Source: Thiotrichales bacterium
Lineage (GTDB): Bacteria > Pseudomonadota > Gammaproteobacteria > Beggiatoales > Beggiatoaceae
Reading direction: 5' to 3'
DNA: 64,000 nucleotides
Assembly (NCBI GenBank): GCA_016745035.1
Contig: JADGDE010000001.1
Location: 1,297,677-1,361,676 of the forward strand
Below are positions 1 to 7,884 of the stretch, one piece after another (position 1 is the first letter of the stretch; every line of letters begins with the position of its first letter). Under the pieces are notes generated by a model. That model saw only the letters and a program-made list of their open reading frames with translations. It was not told the DNA's origin and did no database searches. A program made the position numbers and the translations under genes.

Positions 1-553
1 AAGCGTCGCCTACAGCCCCTCAGGCTCAGAGCTTGCCAGCGGCTCCGATGATAAGACGGTGAAACTCTGGGACACAGAGACAGGCAGGCAGCGCCTTGAC
101 TTACATGGACATGAAGGCAGAGTTTGGAGCGTCACCTACAGCCCCAGTGGCAGCCGCCTTGCCAGCGGCTCCGATGATAAGACGGTGAAACTCTGGGACA
201 CAAAGACAGGCGCATGTTTACAGACACTCAGCGGACACAATGGCGCGGTCTTATCTGTCAGCTTTAAAGACGAAAATCACCTCATCAGCTCTGGAGTCGA
301 TAACACCATGCGCCTATGGCGCATCAGCGATGGACTTTGTTTAGCCGTCTGGGTACTCGCCCCTGAGGGCTGGGCGCTCTACCTCGCCCAAGGCTTACCG
401 CGCTATAAATACGGCGGCAATGTGCGTAATTATTTTTGGCATCGGGCGGGTTTGTGCCGTTATGACATCGGCGACTTGGATAAGCTGATTCCCAATCTGC
501 GTATGGATGAGGACGAACCGCTGCCGTTTTGGGATACGCCTGAGCGGGACTAA
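1..553 (+). CDS. WD40-repeat protein, C-terminal part (5' end outside window)
   Basis: The frame is open from base 2, so the gene begins before the window. It shows two nearly identical WD40 repeats of 42 residues (126 nt period), each with SGSDDKTVKLWD, then a third, diverged repeat (SGVDNTMRLW). The repeats are almost the same at DNA level, which points to recent duplication or gene conversion. A tail of about 70 residues follows (APEGWALYLAQGLPRYKYGG ... FWDTPERD) and is not part of the propeller. WD40 propellers are protein-interaction scaffolds; any N-terminal effector domain cannot be seen. A decayed copy of the tail lies at 1337-1566, so paralogues of this protein exist. The family call is secure; the function is not known. 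Confidence 0.85.
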   Translation, partial: SVAYSPSGSELASGSDDKTVKLWDTETGRQRLDLHGHEGRVWSVTYSPSGSRLASGSDDKTVKLWDTKTGACLQTLSGHNGAVLSVSFKDENHLISSGVDNTMRLWRISDGLCLAVWVLAPEGWALYLAQGLPRYKYGGNVRNYFWHRAGLCRYDIGDLDKLIPNLRMDEDEPLPFWDTPERD

Positions 554-651
554 AGCCCCAGCTCCTCCATTAGCCTTGCTATCAAGATAGCTTAGGAACA
601 TGCACAAAATAACTTCAACAACTTTTGCTGATATGCTTCCCCTTTTAAATT

Positions 652-843
652 AAAAGCCCCAACGGGGCGACATTTATATAGCCTAGGGCAACGCCCTAGG
701 TGATTGATGTCAATATATTTTAGCCCTGAAGGGGCGATATAACTTTTGTATTTTTATGTCGCCCCTTCAGGGCTTAATCATTATTATTTTCCCTATCCTA
801 GGGCGTTGCCCTAGGCTTTATTGATTACGCCCTTTCAGGGCTG
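652..843. repeat. nested palindromic repeat block (GCCCTGAAGGGGC / CCTAGGGC type)
   Basis: Several short palindromes are nested. GCCTAGGGCAACGCCCTAGG at 681-700 is matched by its reverse complement at 797-816. Inside them, AGCCCTGAAGGGGCGATA near 722 is matched by CGCCCCTTCAGGGCT near 760. Weaker single copies flank at 656-669 and 826-843. The whole block could fold into one long cruciform-like structure. No protein-coding potential is seen. It occupies most of the non-coding interval between the WD40 gene and the DUF1294 gene. Confidence 0.75.
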
Positions 844-889
844 TCGGCGTGGCAAAGGCAGTTGCATAAATTAATTCGTGTACGTTCCT

Positions 890-954
890 TAGCTGTGCAG
901 CAATGGCGGTTTTTTTGCCTTTTGGGGCAAAAAAGAAGCCTTTGCGTAACATCA
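890..954 (-). repeat. MITE-like repeat R1, copy A (half element)
   Basis: Read on the minus strand this starts TGATGTTACGCAAAGGCTTC and continues through the optional hairpin module (TTTTTTGCCCC/GGCAAAAAAACCGCCATTGCTGCAC) also found in copies G and J. The opposite end of the element is missing. It sits just upstream of the DUF1294 start codon and extends that gene's open frame artificially to 862. Confidence 0.8.
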
Positions 955-969
955 AAAAACAAAGTAAAA

Positions 970-1335
970 ATGAATCTCAATATCTCGACTACCAGTCTCT
1001 TCGCTGTTTTGTTTATCGCCCTGCTGGCGGTATTAGTTTTACTCGGAAAATTGCCAGTTACGGTCTTTATACTTTATCTGGCGTTAAGCCTATCGACCTT
1101 TGTCATTTATTGGCTAGATAAATCCGCCGCCAGACAAGGCAAATGGCGCACCAAGGAAAACACGCTGCACTTGTTGGCATTGGCAGGCGGTTGGCCGGGG
1201 GCGTTAATGGCACAAGAAAAACTGCGGCATAAATCTCACAAACAATCTTTTCGGATTATTTTTTGGATAACGGTTTTAGTCAATTGTGGGCTATTTATTT
1301 GGCTGCTAAGCGTTGATGGGTTTGCCTTGCTCTAA
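970..1335 (+). CDS. DUF1294 family small membrane protein
   Basis: A protein of 121 residues. The frame is open from 862, but the first part is repeat R1, so the ATG at 970 (MNLNISTTSL) is taken as the start. Two hydrophobic segments come first (about residues 8-25 and 30-45). The DUF1294 signature follows: WLDKSAARQGKWRTKENTLH, then LLALAGGWPGALMAQ, then LRHKSHKQSFR, then a last membrane segment (IIFWITVLVNCGLFIWLL). Full-length DUF1294 proteins can carry an N-terminal cold-shock domain; this one is the membrane part only. The function of the family is unknown. There is no clear Shine-Dalgarno sequence. Confidence 0.8.
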   Translation: MNLNISTTSLFAVLFIALLAVLVLLGKLPVTVFILYLALSLSTFVIYWLDKSAARQGKWRTKENTLHLLALAGGWPGALMAQEKLRHKSHKQSFRIIFWITVLVNCGLFIWLLSVDGFALL

Positions 1336-1336
1336 C

Positions 1337-1566
1337 CTTCTACCTCGTTCAAGGCTTACCACGGTATAAATACGGCAGCAATAATAGCTCCAATTTTACG
1401 CGCCGCTGGAGCGACGCAATACGCGTTCCCAAGCTAGAGCTTGGGAACGAGTTGGCGCAGTAAAATATAGCATTGCTATTATTTTTGGCATCGGGCAGGT
1501 TTGTGCCGTTTGCATAAGCTGATCCCCAAGCTTGTGCATGGATGAGGACTAGCCGTTACCTTTTAG
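1337..1566 (+). pseudogene. remnant of WD40-protein C-terminal tail, split by a palindromic insertion
   Basis: Bases 1337-1383 match the tail of the WD40 gene at 365-420 (CTCGTTCAAGGCTTACCACG, then GGTATAAATACGGCAGCAAT). The match resumes at about 1478 (ATTATTTTTGGCATCGGGCA, GGTTTGTGCCGTT) and runs on through GATGAGGACTAGCCGTTACC. Between the two halves lies the palindromic element at 1380-1483. Further small deletions and stops make it non-coding. It is what is left of a second copy of the neighbouring gene. Confidence 0.8.
1380..1483. repeat. palindromic repeat R2, copy 1 (inserted in WD40 remnant)
   Basis: A core of about 57 bp at 1399-1455 includes the palindrome TTCCCAAGCTAGAGCTTGGGAA. 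The same core lies at 35091-35147 with one difference in the first 56 bases. It is bordered here by inverted arms AATAATAGC (1380-1388) and GCTATTATT (1475-1483). Comparison with the intact WD40 tail shows that about 95 bp were inserted at this place. Confidence 0.8.
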
Positions 1567-1580
1567 AGATGGGTTTTATG

Positions 1581-4232
1581 CTAGCTCGATTGCAAATTAC
1601 GGCTGACAATCTCAAACACATCTTTTGATAAGCCTTTTTTATCATGAATCCGTTGTAGTTGCGCTCGCATCAGGGCTTGGCGCTCGGTGTCAAAGCGTTG
1701 CCATTGATTGAAAGCGGAAACCAAACGGGCAGCGGTTTGGGGGTTAAGCGTATCCATTGCCAGCACTTTATCGGCTAAGAAAGCATAGCCTTGCCCGTCG
1801 GCGCGGTGGAAGTGGCGCAGGTTTTGGCTGGCGAAAATATTGATTAAAGACCGCGCTCGGTTAGGATTGCTGAGGGTAAAGTCTGGGTGTTCAGCCAAAC
1901 TTAACACTCGCTCAAAATTATCTTGGCGTTCTGAGGCAGCTTGTAAATGGAACCATTTATCCAACACCAAGGGGTCGTGATGCCAACGCTGATAAAAGTC
2001 CGCCAAAGGCTGACGATATAGCTCATCTTCACGCTGCAACAGGGCTTTCAGTGCCGCTTCTTGGTCAGTCATATTATTGCCCTGTTGATAATGGGCTAAG
2101 ACTAAATCACTTAGCTCTTTATCGTTCTCTAAGCTGGCTAAATAGCTGAGCATGGCATTACTGATTTGCCGCGCGGCAACATCATTTTTTTGATACACAT
2201 AAGGCTTGCCCGCTTGATGATGGGCTTGATAAATCGCCAACATCTCGGCGCGATAATGTGTTGCCAATTCGGTGGTTAAATAGTGATAAGCGTGATGTAA
2301 GGCTTCGACATCAATCACGTCCATTGCTTGAGCGACTAGGCGTGGTTTAGGGAGTTTCAGCGCTAAAGCACGGTATGCCCCATCTAGGCTGTCATCTTGT
2401 AATAACTGCCCAAAGGCTTCTAAATACAGGCTATCAATGTGTAGCTCGCGCCCGTTTTGATGGGCTTCAACCAGTTCTAATATTTGTTGTTGCGCCAGTT
2501 TTTGCCCTGCTTCGCGGCGGTTAAAGGCATCGCTGTCGTGGGCGAGTAAAAAGGCCAGTTGACTTTTGTCTTGGCTGAGACTCAGCTCTACGGGGGCGGA
2601 AAAATGCCGCAATACCGACGGCGTTGGCGCTTGGTTGATGTTGGCAAAACTAAAGCTTTGGGTCACCTCAGTCATTTCCAGTAACATCGTGCCCTCGGCG
2701 CTGTCTTCGTGCCCGACTTGTTGTAAACGGATGTCCTTGCCTTGCGCGTCTAATAAGCCCACGGCTAAGGGAATATGCCACGGCTGCCAATCCTCTTGGT
2801 GTTGTTTTGGCGCTTGTTGGCAATGCAGGGTATAGGTTTGGTTTTCAGCATCATATTCGCCTTTGAGATGCAATTGTGGCGTGCCCACTTGGTCATACCA
2901 ACGCTCAAATTGTTCTAAGTCCGCGCCATTGGCATCCGCCATTGCGGCGCGAAAATCATCACAAGTAACGGCATGGCCGTCATGGCGCTGAAAATATAAA
3001 TCCATGCCTTGGCGGAAACCGTCTTTACCCAGCAAGGTTTCATACATGCGAATCACCGCCGCGCCTTTGTTATAAACACTGACGGTGTAAAAATTGTTCA
3101 TTTCAATATAAGATTCGGGGCGAATCGGGTGTGCCATCGGCCCTGCATCTTCAGGGAACTGCGCCATGCGCAAAATATCCACGTCTTTAATCCGCTTGAC
3201 CGCCTCTGAGGTCATATCGGCAGTGAAACATTCATCGCGATAAACGGTTAAGCCTTCTTTGAGCGTTAATTGAAACCAGTCGCGACACGTGACGCGGTTG
3301 CCTGTCCAGTTGTGAAAATACTCATGCCCGATCACCGCTTCAATGTTTTCATAATCTTCATCGGTGGCGGTTTCGGGGCTGGAAAGCACATATTTGGCAT
3401 TAAAGACGTTTAAGCCTTTGTTTTCCATTGCACCCATATTAAAGTCGCTGACGGCGACGATCATATAAATGTCTAAATCGTATTCGAGTCCGTAGGTCTG
3501 TTCATCCCATTGCATGGATTTTTGTAAGGATACGAGGGCATGTTCGCAATAATCAATATTTTGCGGCTCGACCCAGATTTCTAGCTGCACCTTACGCCCC
3601 GACATCGTCATATATTCGCCGCGATGGGCTTTTAAATTGCCCGCCACCAAAGCAAATAAATAGCTCGGTTTTGGGAAGGGGTCTTGCCACAAGACTTGAT
3701 GACGGCCATCGCCCAAGTCCTCGGTGCTGATGCGGTTGCCGTTGGAGAGCATTACCGGATAGCGTTCTTTATCGGCAACAATGGTGGTGCTGTATTTTGC
3801 CATCACATCAGGGCGATCTAAAAAGTAGGTGATACGGCGAAATCCCTCGGCTTCGCACTGGCTGCAAAAGTTACCGCTAGACTGATATAAGCCTGACAAG
3901 CTAGTGTTATCTTGCGGTTGGATAATCACGGTCGACTCTAAAATGAAAGCATCCGGCACGGCATTGATAGTTAAGCTATTGTCATCGAGTTGATAATCCT
4001 CGACCGCCTTGCCATCAATGCTCAGCGCTTCTAATTGTAATTGCTCGCCATGCAAACATAAGGGCGCATCCGCCTTGGCATCTGGGTTACGCTTAAAGGC
4101 AATGCGGGCATTGACTCGGGTATCGCTTTCTTCTAAGTCAAAGCGTAAATTCACCGTATCGACCCAAAAGTCGGGCGCACGATAATCTGAGCGTAAAATA
4201 GCTTGTGGGGTTGTGGATAAATCAGTCATCAT
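1581..4232 (-). CDS. pepN: aminopeptidase N (alanyl aminopeptidase, M1 family)
   Basis: A cytoplasmic zinc metallopeptidase that removes N-terminal residues from peptides. Its 883 residues are close to E. coli PepN (870). The N-terminal sheet domain runs to about residue 190. The substrate-anchoring GAMENKG motif is near 265-271. The zinc site HEYFHNWTGNRV is near 303-314, with the third ligand Glu about 20 residues later in LKEGLTVYRDE. The rest is the helical C-terminal domain of gammaproteobacterial PepN. The start is one of two adjacent ATGs (MMTDLSTT). A short R1 repeat derivative lies 20 bp upstream. It stands alone, with its own promoter presumably between it and the next gene upstream. 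Confidence 0.97.
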   Translation of the reverse strand: MMTDLSTTPQAILRSDYRAPDFWVDTVNLRFDLEESDTRVNARIAFKRNPDAKADAPLCLHGEQLQLEALSIDGKAVEDYQLDDNSLTINAVPDAFILESTVIIQPQDNTSLSGLYQSSGNFCSQCEAEGFRRITYFLDRPDVMAKYSTTIVADKERYPVMLSNGNRISTEDLGDGRHQVLWQDPFPKPSYLFALVAGNLKAHRGEYMTMSGRKVQLEIWVEPQNIDYCEHALVSLQKSMQWDEQTYGLEYDLDIYMIVAVSDFNMGAMENKGLNVFNAKYVLSSPETATDEDYENIEAVIGHEYFHNWTGNRVTCRDWFQLTLKEGLTVYRDECFTADMTSEAVKRIKDVDILRMAQFPEDAGPMAHPIRPESYIEMNNFYTVSVYNKGAAVIRMYETLLGKDGFRQGMDLYFQRHDGHAVTCDDFRAAMADANGADLEQFERWYDQVGTPQLHLKGEYDAENQTYTLHCQQAPKQHQEDWQPWHIPLAVGLLDAQGKDIRLQQVGHEDSAEGTMLLEMTEVTQSFSFANINQAPTPSVLRHFSAPVELSLSQDKSQLAFLLAHDSDAFNRREAGQKLAQQQILELVEAHQNGRELHIDSLYLEAFGQLLQDDSLDGAYRALALKLPKPRLVAQAMDVIDVEALHHAYHYLTTELATHYRAEMLAIYQAHHQAGKPYVYQKNDVAARQISNAMLSYLASLENDKELSDLVLAHYQQGNNMTDQEAALKALLQREDELYRQPLADFYQRWHHDPLVLDKWFHLQAASERQDNFERVLSLAEHPDFTLSNPNRARSLINIFASQNLRHFHRADGQGYAFLADKVLAMDTLNPQTAARLVSAFNQWQRFDTERQALMRAQLQRIHDKKGLSKDVFEIVSRNLQSS

Positions 4233-4251
4233 GGCTTTTATAGGTTAAGAA

Positions 4252-4302
4252 CTGATGTGACGCACTCATGATGATTTTTCATCTGCCCAGTGTTTAACAT
4301 CA
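4252..4302. repeat. MITE-like repeat R1, copy B (short, diverged)
   Basis: It begins CTGATGTGACGCACTCATGA and ends TTTAACATCA, keeping the two termini of R1 with a shortened centre. It lies between the pepN start and the end of the binding-protein gene. Confidence 0.55.
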
Positions 4303-4333
4303 ATCAAGAAAAAAGCGGCATTTTAGCATAGCC

Positions 4334-5347
4334 TTAAGGCTTTGCTGCTGACCAAAGCTTTTTGATTTCCTCAACGGCTATGCGGGTATCAACATAGGTG
4401 TCGATAGGATGGTTGGGAATACTCTGTTGGGTGCGCAAAAAATTTAGCATTTCGGTGACATATTGCTGCACGCCTTGTTGATTGCGCACTAGCATTTGTT
4501 CGCGTGTTTGGTGAATTTTGCCGCCTTGCATGAAGGCTTGTAATTCAGCATCACTATAACTGCTATTGCGAAACATGGTTTTTTTGGCTAAATCTAAAAA
4601 AGCCACTGCATTATTGGGATCGGTTTGCCATTGCAGTGCTTTAAGCCAACCGTGTAAAAACTTGCGCACGTCCTCTGGGTTATCGCGTAATACACGGCTT
4701 TGTACTACCAAGCCTTCAGGAATCACTCCTGGAAAATCAGCCGAACTATACATGAGCTGTCCTGAGCCATCTTTGACGACTTTGGAAGCTTCAGGGTCAA
4801 AATTGACAATGGCAGCAAAACGTTGATGACGAAAGGACTGGTTTAGGTGTTTAGTATTGGCAATTTCTATGGTTTTCACTTCATTCATTGAAATCTCGTG
4901 CTGGGTTAAAATTTTATGTAAAAAGAAATTCACTGGGGCGGATTTGCTATAAAGTGCAATGCGCTGTCCTTTGAGTTCAGATGTTTTTTGAAAACGTTTG
5001 GATAACACGAATAAATCACCGCCATGAGACCAATCATGTTCATAAATTATTTTATAGCGTTCAGGCGCTTTTGAAATTATTTCTACTGCATTGCCAAGCA
5101 TGACCACGGCAAAATCAATCCGTCCATATCTAAAAGAGGGTAAATTCTCATTATCATAATTGGCAAATTGTCGAACTTTAATTTCTAAGCCTTGCTCGTG
5201 CCAATAGCCTTGTTCTTTTGCCACATGTGCAGTTATCCACGGCATCCATTCGACTAAACCAATTTGATAGGTTTTTGCCTGAATTGTTGGTAGACATAAG
5301 ATAGCTAGCAAAAAGCTACTTATCATATGATTTTGTGTGATCTGCAT
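4334..5347 (-). CDS. NMT1/SsuA-type periplasmic substrate-binding protein
   Basis: A protein of 337 residues with a signal peptide (MQITQNHMISSFLLAILCLP, probable cleavage after TIQA). The mature start (IGLVEWMPWITAHVAKEQGY, then WHEQGLEIKV) is the classic opening of the NMT1/TauA/SsuA class, which binds small organic anions or thiamine precursors for ABC transporters. Later segments (RIDFAVVMLGNAVEI, LKGQRIALYSKSAPVNFFLH, VVQSRVLRDNPEDVRKFLHG) fit the same fold. No permease or ATPase gene lies beside it, so it is an orphan. It may serve a distant transporter or a sensor protein. The substrate cannot be told from sequence. Repeat R1 copy C lies just upstream. Confidence 0.82.
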   Translation of the reverse strand: MQITQNHMISSFLLAILCLPTIQAKTYQIGLVEWMPWITAHVAKEQGYWHEQGLEIKVRQFANYDNENLPSFRYGRIDFAVVMLGNAVEIISKAPERYKIIYEHDWSHGGDLFVLSKRFQKTSELKGQRIALYSKSAPVNFFLHKILTQHEISMNEVKTIEIANTKHLNQSFRHQRFAAIVNFDPEASKVVKDGSGQLMYSSADFPGVIPEGLVVQSRVLRDNPEDVRKFLHGWLKALQWQTDPNNAVAFLDLAKKTMFRNSSYSDAELQAFMQGGKIHQTREQMLVRNQQGVQQYVTEMLNFLRTQQSIPNHPIDTYVDTRIAVEEIKKLWSAAKP

Positions 5348-5397
5348 ATTTTCTGTCCTTTATGCTGAAGCATTGTGATTGCACGGCATATAATTAT

Positions 5398-5480
5398 CTG
5401 ATGTTATGCAAAGGCTAAGCTTCATTATGTAGGTAATTGTTGAATAATGAAGCAAAAAAACGATAAGTGCGTAACGTCAG
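5398..5480 (+). repeat. MITE-like repeat R1, copy C
   Basis: The ends are CTGATGTTATGCAAAGGCT and AGTGCGTAACGTCAG. The centre has diverged and forms a perfect 10-bp stem, GCTTCATTAT / ATAATGAAGC. It lies 50 bp upstream of the binding-protein start codon. Confidence 0.7.
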
Positions 5481-5771
5481 TGATTATTTTTATACCGCCA
5501 TTATAACAAGTTATTTATGAATGTATGAGATAGAATTTTTGTTTTATCCGTGGCATATTCAAATATTCCTCCTCAATTGTTAATGCTAGATTTTTAGGCG
5601 TAATTTTTCAATAAAAATACAAGATTTATTTTACAAATCAAATGATTATATGGCATATACCTTATTGATTTTTACCATGAAATTGTTATCAAAGCTTTAA
5701 TTGTCGGATCAATTCAGGTTAGAATAGATCGAGTTTGCAATGCGCGTGTTAATTGATGTTAGCTAATAGCT

Positions 5772-5804
5772 GTTTTTGCCTGTGAGGAAGCAAAAACTGT
5801 TTTT
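5772..5804 (+). terminator. hairpin followed by T-run, in the leader of the 637-residue ORF
   Basis: The stem GTTTTTGC / GCAAAAAC (5772-5779 and 5790-5797) is followed by TGTTTTT. No gene on the plus strand ends upstream, so if transcription starts before it the hairpin would act as an attenuator for the ORF that starts at 5915. The stem is AT-rich and weak. Confidence 0.35.
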
Positions 5805-5914
5805 AGAGCATAGGTTGACGAAAGAAAAGCCTTAATCGCTTGGTTTTAGTCAACAATTTAATACGGCACGTCATCTCAACTATTAAAAACCAAAGAGATC
5901 AAGAGTAATCCAGT

Positions 5915-7828
5915 ATGGAAGAAGTCCTAGAAATTCGTGATGGTTGTAGTACCCCTGAGCAATTATTAAAAAGTCTCGCCTTTGCTCGTTTTCTAAAAAT
6001 CTATAAACGGGCATTTATCGAAAACCTAGAATCCCGCCCAGAAAGCCGCCAACACGAAGCCAAGCCTAAAATTGAGTTCATCAAAAACATCAAAATTCGT
6101 GATATTGTCGCGATTCTCGATAGCAACCGTGATTCCAAAGCTAAAAATGAACATGATCGCGAATTGGTGCGTTTTTTAGACGGTGCTTTTCATCATTATC
6201 GTGGTAGCGCTTATTCGCGTTTAGTGCGTTTACAAAACAACGTCATTTCTGGCGATAAAGAGACCCCCAATAGCGTCAAGGAAAAAGTCACCCGTAAAGC
6301 CCTGCGTTTATCAAAACTGATTCTTAAAACCCGCCGCCATATGTTGCAAAAAGTCGGCTTGGACATGGGCGTGCGTCGTACCCAAGGGATGGCCGTCTCT
6401 CCCAACGTTACTGCTGGCGAAATCTCTGGGCATTATTTGAACTTGCCCGCCGATTATGTCGATTTGGCCTATGTACCTTTGACCATCAGTGCTGATATTC
6501 AAACCGGGGTCAACTATAACACTCCTTCAAATAAACGCGCTTATCCGTTCTATGAATTAGACTACAATCCATTTAACAGTGCTACATTCAATCCTGATGA
6601 ATGGGTCTCTGTGGCGCTACAAGTTGGCTCAGCTTTAATTGTCGCTTATTTGCATAAATCACGCGGCTGTATTGAAATGGAACCCGGACTGCTTAACTTA
6701 TTCCCCTTTGCTGAAATCACTGACTTAAAAGCCGGTCGTCGTCCTGATGGCGTATTTATTTTTGGTGATCCCAATGCTAAACGCGAAGACTTGGGCTATT
6801 TCTGGGACGAAGACAATCAAATCTTGGTCGGCTTAGTACCCAATTTTGATGAGTACAAATATTTTGGTTACTCTAAAAAACCAATTTTGACCTTACACAA
6901 TGTTATCGCTATTCGTAAAGGTGAAGTGCCTCTGCATTGCGGTTGTACCCGTTATGTGATGCGTTTTGGTGAAAAAACCGGCGAGCCTTATATTGCTGAT
7001 ATGTTGGTCAAAGCGGATGATATGGGTCGTACAGTATTAGAAACCGACGAGCACAACATCACCCGTCCGATTTTCTATGGTACAGAAACGGGTGCATTTG
7101 CTTGCCTTGATGGCTTTAGTGAACAAGCCAAGTTATTGATGCAAGGACGTGAAGTCGGCTATAACCAAGCCACTGGCTCTAATGCCCGTCAAATCGTCCC
7201 TGTAGCAGAAAACAACGAAGTCAAACAAGGTCATGTCTTAGATGTCTTACTTTATGTCAACAACTACACCTTGATTGAAGAAGATGGTTATACCGTCGAT
7301 CATAGCATGACGGTCGATGAAGCAGTGGAACACTTCCGCATGGGGCAACGTGTGGCTGCGGGCAGTACCCAAACCCACCGGGGTAGCAAAGAAATAAGCT
7401 ATTGGGCGAATCCATTCCCATTGTTGCAAGACAATGATGGCACAATTTTACACCCTGATTTGTACGAGCAATTCCAAGACAATGAAGCCCGCTTTATTGC
7501 TGAAGTGAAAAATGCCGTGGCGCGTGAAGAAATGCTTATCGGTGTTGCCTACAGCCAATTAATGGCCGGTGCTTATAAAGACAATACCGATGAGGATGTC
7601 GAACGTTGTGGTTATGATAGCCGTGAAGTGATTGAGCAAAAAGCCCCTGAGCGTTTGGCTGAGGACTTAATCGACTTGATTAAAAAACGCGCTTTACTCA
7701 AACGCGCTCAAGCCGGTGGCGATACTGACCAAGTCAGTATTACCGTTGCACTGGTCGGTGATAGCCGTACTGGTAAATCAGAAACGGCTGAGAAAATGGA
7801 AGGCATCTTAAGCTTGCAATTGGTTTAG
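5915..7828 (+). CDS. unrecognised protein with HprK/PEPCK-like P-loop at its extreme C-terminus
   Basis: A protein of 637 residues that I do not recognise. It is soluble, with no signal peptide or membrane segment. The N-terminal 150 residues are basic and helical. The middle is rich in aromatic and acidic residues (LHCGCTRYVMRF near 346-357, LVKADDMGRTVLETDEHN). The last 31 residues read VSITVALVGDSRTGKSETAE and then stop 15 residues beyond the Walker A lysine (G615 to S622). This P-loop resembles that of HPr kinase/phosphorylase and PEP carboxykinase (GDSGxGKSET). In those enzymes the catalytic core continues well past this motif; here the frame ends and is followed at once by twin hairpins. 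Either the protein is truncated or it has a permuted architecture. A good coding start ATG at 5915 follows CAAAGAGATCAAGAG. A DUF4914-type identity is possible but not verified. Confidence 0.6.
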   Translation: MEEVLEIRDGCSTPEQLLKSLAFARFLKIYKRAFIENLESRPESRQHEAKPKIEFIKNIKIRDIVAILDSNRDSKAKNEHDRELVRFLDGAFHHYRGSAYSRLVRLQNNVISGDKETPNSVKEKVTRKALRLSKLILKTRRHMLQKVGLDMGVRRTQGMAVSPNVTAGEISGHYLNLPADYVDLAYVPLTISADIQTGVNYNTPSNKRAYPFYELDYNPFNSATFNPDEWVSVALQVGSALIVAYLHKSRGCIEMEPGLLNLFPFAEITDLKAGRRPDGVFIFGDPNAKREDLGYFWDEDNQILVGLVPNFDEYKYFGYSKKPILTLHNVIAIRKGEVPLHCGCTRYVMRFGEKTGEPYIADMLVKADDMGRTVLETDEHNITRPIFYGTETGAFACLDGFSEQAKLLMQGREVGYNQATGSNARQIVPVAENNEVKQGHVLDVLLYVNNYTLIEEDGYTVDHSMTVDEAVEHFRMGQRVAAGSTQTHRGSKEISYWANPFPLLQDNDGTILHPDLYEQFQDNEARFIAEVKNAVAREEMLIGVAYSQLMAGAYKDNTDEDVERCGYDSREVIEQKAPERLAEDLIDLIKKRALLKRAQAGGDTDQVSITVALVGDSRTGKSETAEKMEGILSLQLV

Positions 7829-7830
7829 TA

Positions 7831-7877
7831 GAGACGTAGCACTGCTACGTCTCTGAGCCGTAGCAGTGCTACGGCTC
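7831..7877. repeat. twin hairpins R4 (GTAGCAnTGCTAC type), possible terminator
   Basis: Two perfect hairpins stand side by side: GAGACGTAGC-act-GCTACGTCTC (7831-7853) and GAGCCGTAGC-agt-GCTACGGCTC (7855-7877). The second unit recurs at 12431-12453. They start two bases after the stop codon of the 637-residue ORF and end 7 bases before the zapE start. No T-run follows, so their role as a terminator is uncertain. Confidence 0.75.
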
Positions 7878-7884
7878 TACCGAT

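Larger units (their letters stand above)
5348..5914. other. non-coding interval between the binding protein and the 637-residue ORF
   Basis: These 567 bases hold repeat R1 copy C (5398-5480) and a terminator-shaped hairpin (5772-5804). The rest is AT-rich, without an open frame that resembles a gene. Promoters for both flanking, divergent genes must lie here, but no convincing -35/-10 pair was found. Confidence 0.6.

Noticed and set aside
1-250. Direct 126-bp repeats that could suggest a CRISPR or tandem satellite
   Set aside because: They are in frame and encode WD40 blades; there are no spacers.
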